In this document: piece after piece, positions 62,825-64,000 of the stretch | Layout of the letters: every line of letters starts with the position of its first letter | Numbering within the stretch: position 1 is the first letter of the stretch | Origin: Thermosynechococcus vestitus BP-1 | Lineage (GTDB): Bacteria; Cyanobacteriota; Cyanobacteriia; Thermosynechococcales; Thermosynechococcaceae | Assembly (NCBI RefSeq): GCF_000011345.1 | Contig: NC_004113.1 | Span: 2,337,501-2,401,500, forward strand | Direction of reading: 5' to 3' | DNA: 64,000 nt | Program-made: the position numbers and the translations under genes | The notes under the pieces: generated by a model | Seen by the model: the letters and a program-made list of their open reading frames with translations, nothing else | Told to the model about the DNA's origin: nothing | The model's database searches: none

Positions 62825-63691
62825 TTAGAAGGAGCGCAGTTGTTGCTGATAGGCTAAGGTATCGGTGCCACAGAGGGGTTGGGGGCTAACCACGCATTCA
62901 TTGCTGAGGCCAGAGCGGATTAAATTTTCGGCAATGAACTGGCGATCGCGGGGAGCAGGGTGCGTACTTAAAATCGTCGGCGGTGCCCCTCCCTCCCGTT
63001 GCAATTTTTGCAGAAATGTCACCATCGCCCGTGGATCGTAGTGGCTGCGAGCCAATAGCCGCAACCCATAGCGATCGGCCTCCAATTCCTGCTCCCGACT
63101 GCGGGGTCGCCGAAAAGCAAGTTCCATCGCCAGTTGGACCCCGCGATCGCGCTCCAAGCCAGCTGCGGTCATTAAGCCCTGGGCGATCGCCATTTGTTGC
63201 AGTTGACGAATCACATGGCGCTGATCGATATGGCCAATTTCGTGGGCAATGACACTGGCGAGTTCCGCCTCGTTTTCTGCCCGCAGCATGAGCCCTGTTG
63301 TGACATAGACAAAGCCCCCCATGGTCGCATAGGCATTGATGTCGCGGTCTTGAATGATGTGAAATTGATAGGGCAGCCCTCGACGTTCGCCGACACTGAC
63401 CAAGCGGGCACCAATGCTATTCACATAATTTTGAGCAGCGGGATTTCGAACAAGGCGCATCCCTTGCCGTAGCATCTGCTCATGGATCTGTTGCCCCAAA
63501 GCCACCTCTTGGCGGGGCGAGATATTGGAGAGTTGGATGACCTGAAGCCCCTGCAACAGCAACCGCTGCCAGAGATTTTGTGCCTGTACCGCAACAGGAT
63601 GGAGGGCGATCGCCACCCCACAGACCAGGCTGGCCAACAGGGGAAACCAACGTTGTTTTTTCACGGCTGATGCTTCGCGTAAAGTCCACAC
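62825..63691 (-). CDS. M48 family metallopeptidase (exported)
   Basis: This protein is 288 residues from ATG 63691, or 279 from GTG 63664 (VKKQRWFPLLASLVCG). An N-terminal signal sequence or TM helix is followed by a zinc peptidase domain with the HEIGHIDQRHV motif and the third-ligand EQELEADRYGLRLL. C-terminal LSTHPAPRDR fits the family. Such BepA/Oma1-like proteases act in the periplasm, often on outer-membrane assembly. It converges on shc. Confidence 0.88.
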   Translation of the reverse strand: MWTLREASAVKKQRWFPLLASLVCGVAIALHPVAVQAQNLWQRLLLQGLQVIQLSNISPRQEVALGQQIHEQMLRQGMRLVRNPAAQNYVNSIGARLVSVGERRGLPYQFHIIQDRDINAYATMGGFVYVTTGLMLRAENEAELASVIAHEIGHIDQRHVIRQLQQMAIAQGLMTAAGLERDRGVQLAMELAFRRPRSREQELEADRYGLRLLARSHYDPRAMVTFLQKLQREGGAPPTILSTHPAPRDRQFIAENLIRSGLSNECVVSPQPLCGTDTLAYQQQLRSF

Positions 63692-63752
63692 CCACGCCTA
63701 GCGGCTACTTGTCCCCTTCTGACCCCTCTATTTTAGACAGTGTTCCCAAGAC

Positions 63753-64000
63753 TTAACGTTTTTTAATCTCTGGCACCCGTAGCCCTTTACTGGCCAGCCA
63801 CTCTGGGTTAAAGAGCCGCGATTGATAGCGGGAACCCCCGTCGCACAGCACTGTGACAATTGTGTGGCCGGGGCCGAGTTCCTTGGCTAGGCGTACCGCT
63901 GCCCCGACATTAATGCCCACGGAGCCCCCCATGAAAAGGCCATCGTAGTGCAGCAGTTGATAAATGACGTCAAGGCACTCTTGATCCTCAATTTGAATCG
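63753..64000 (-). CDS. cysK: Cysteine synthase, 5' end outside window
   Basis: The last 81 codons and stop are present; the rest lies beyond the right edge. The translation shows FMGGSVGINVGAAVRLAKEL, the LGPGHTIVTVLCDGGSRYQS loop and RLFNPEWLASKGL at the end, features of the PLP enzyme O-acetylserine sulfhydrylase, which makes cysteine from O-acetylserine and sulfide. It could be CysK or a paralogue. 61 bp separate it from the M48 gene start. Confidence 0.85.
   Translation of the reverse strand, partial: IQIEDQECLDVIYQLLHYDGLFMGGSVGINVGAAVRLAKELGPGHTIVTVLCDGGSRYQSRLFNPEWLASKGLRVPEIKKR

Overview
The window is chromosomal DNA of a cyanobacterium. The evidence is psaK (photosystem I), pcyA (bilin synthesis), the short cyanobacterial type of hfq beside dapF, a tRNA-Leu(UAA) gene split by a group I intron, the photosystem II assembly (slr0144-slr0152-type) cluster, squalene-hopene cyclase, and a very high density of the GCGATCGC (HIP1) octamer. 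Overall gene content and style suit a unicellular thermophile such as Thermosynechococcus; that genus guess rests on recollection, not on a search. Coding is dense, both strands are used, and many genes overlap by a few bases.

Layout. 1-3.4 kb: the end of an ictB-type gene, a small zinc-ribbon gene, then an ~850-bp gene-free region packed with DnaA boxes and an AT-rich core flanked by CTA/TAG triplet repeats (a strong oriC candidate), then a Get3/ArsA-like protein without its P-loop. 3.4-9.5 kb: hisD, ruvB, ilvC, an RRM RNA-binding protein, mnmA, rpoZ. 9.5-16.8 kb: a radical SAM protein coupled to nanE, 1-Cys peroxiredoxin, a lipoprotein, AI-2E-type and EcsC-type membrane proteins. 16.9-22.2 kb: pepP, split tRNA-Leu, a CobD/HisC-like aminotransferase, HU, pgk, a universal stress protein. 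22.3-29.6 kb: a GH57 protein, DUF2993, trpF, psaK, a serine hydrolase, pyruvate kinase. 29.8-31.5 kb: a likely zinc-responsive operon (Zur-box-like palindrome, CobW GTPase, DUF2256, DsrE-like).

31.6-40.1 kb: a geranylgeranyl-reductase-family flavoprotein, a CHASE2 adenylate/guanylate cyclase, tRNA-Tyr, a decayed IS200/IS605-type tnpB, typA, DUF3593 and an ABC1 kinase. 40.2-50.8 kb: thioredoxin, DUF445 with a structured leader, DUF3318, a UbiH-like hydroxylase, a methyltransferase, a DUF819 / matrixin-like protease / VWA minus-strand cluster, dapF, hfq, larC and an alkyltransferase-like protein. 51.1-56.9 kb: the seven-gene photosystem II assembly cluster (two V4R proteins, a protein with five FFxxxNWxG-type repeats, a helical protein, a 2Fe-2S ferredoxin, a TPR protein, a Ser/Thr kinase). 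57-64 kb: a SWIM zinc-finger protein, a pcyA-pgeF-cobT-like operon divergent from shc, an M48 protease, and the end of a cysteine synthase gene.

Most genes are ordinary housekeeping or photosynthesis genes. The parts most worth a second look are the oriC candidate with its mirrored DnaA-trio-like repeats, the repeat protein in the assembly operon, the P-loop-less Get3 relative, the zinc operon and the protease/VWA/transporter cluster.
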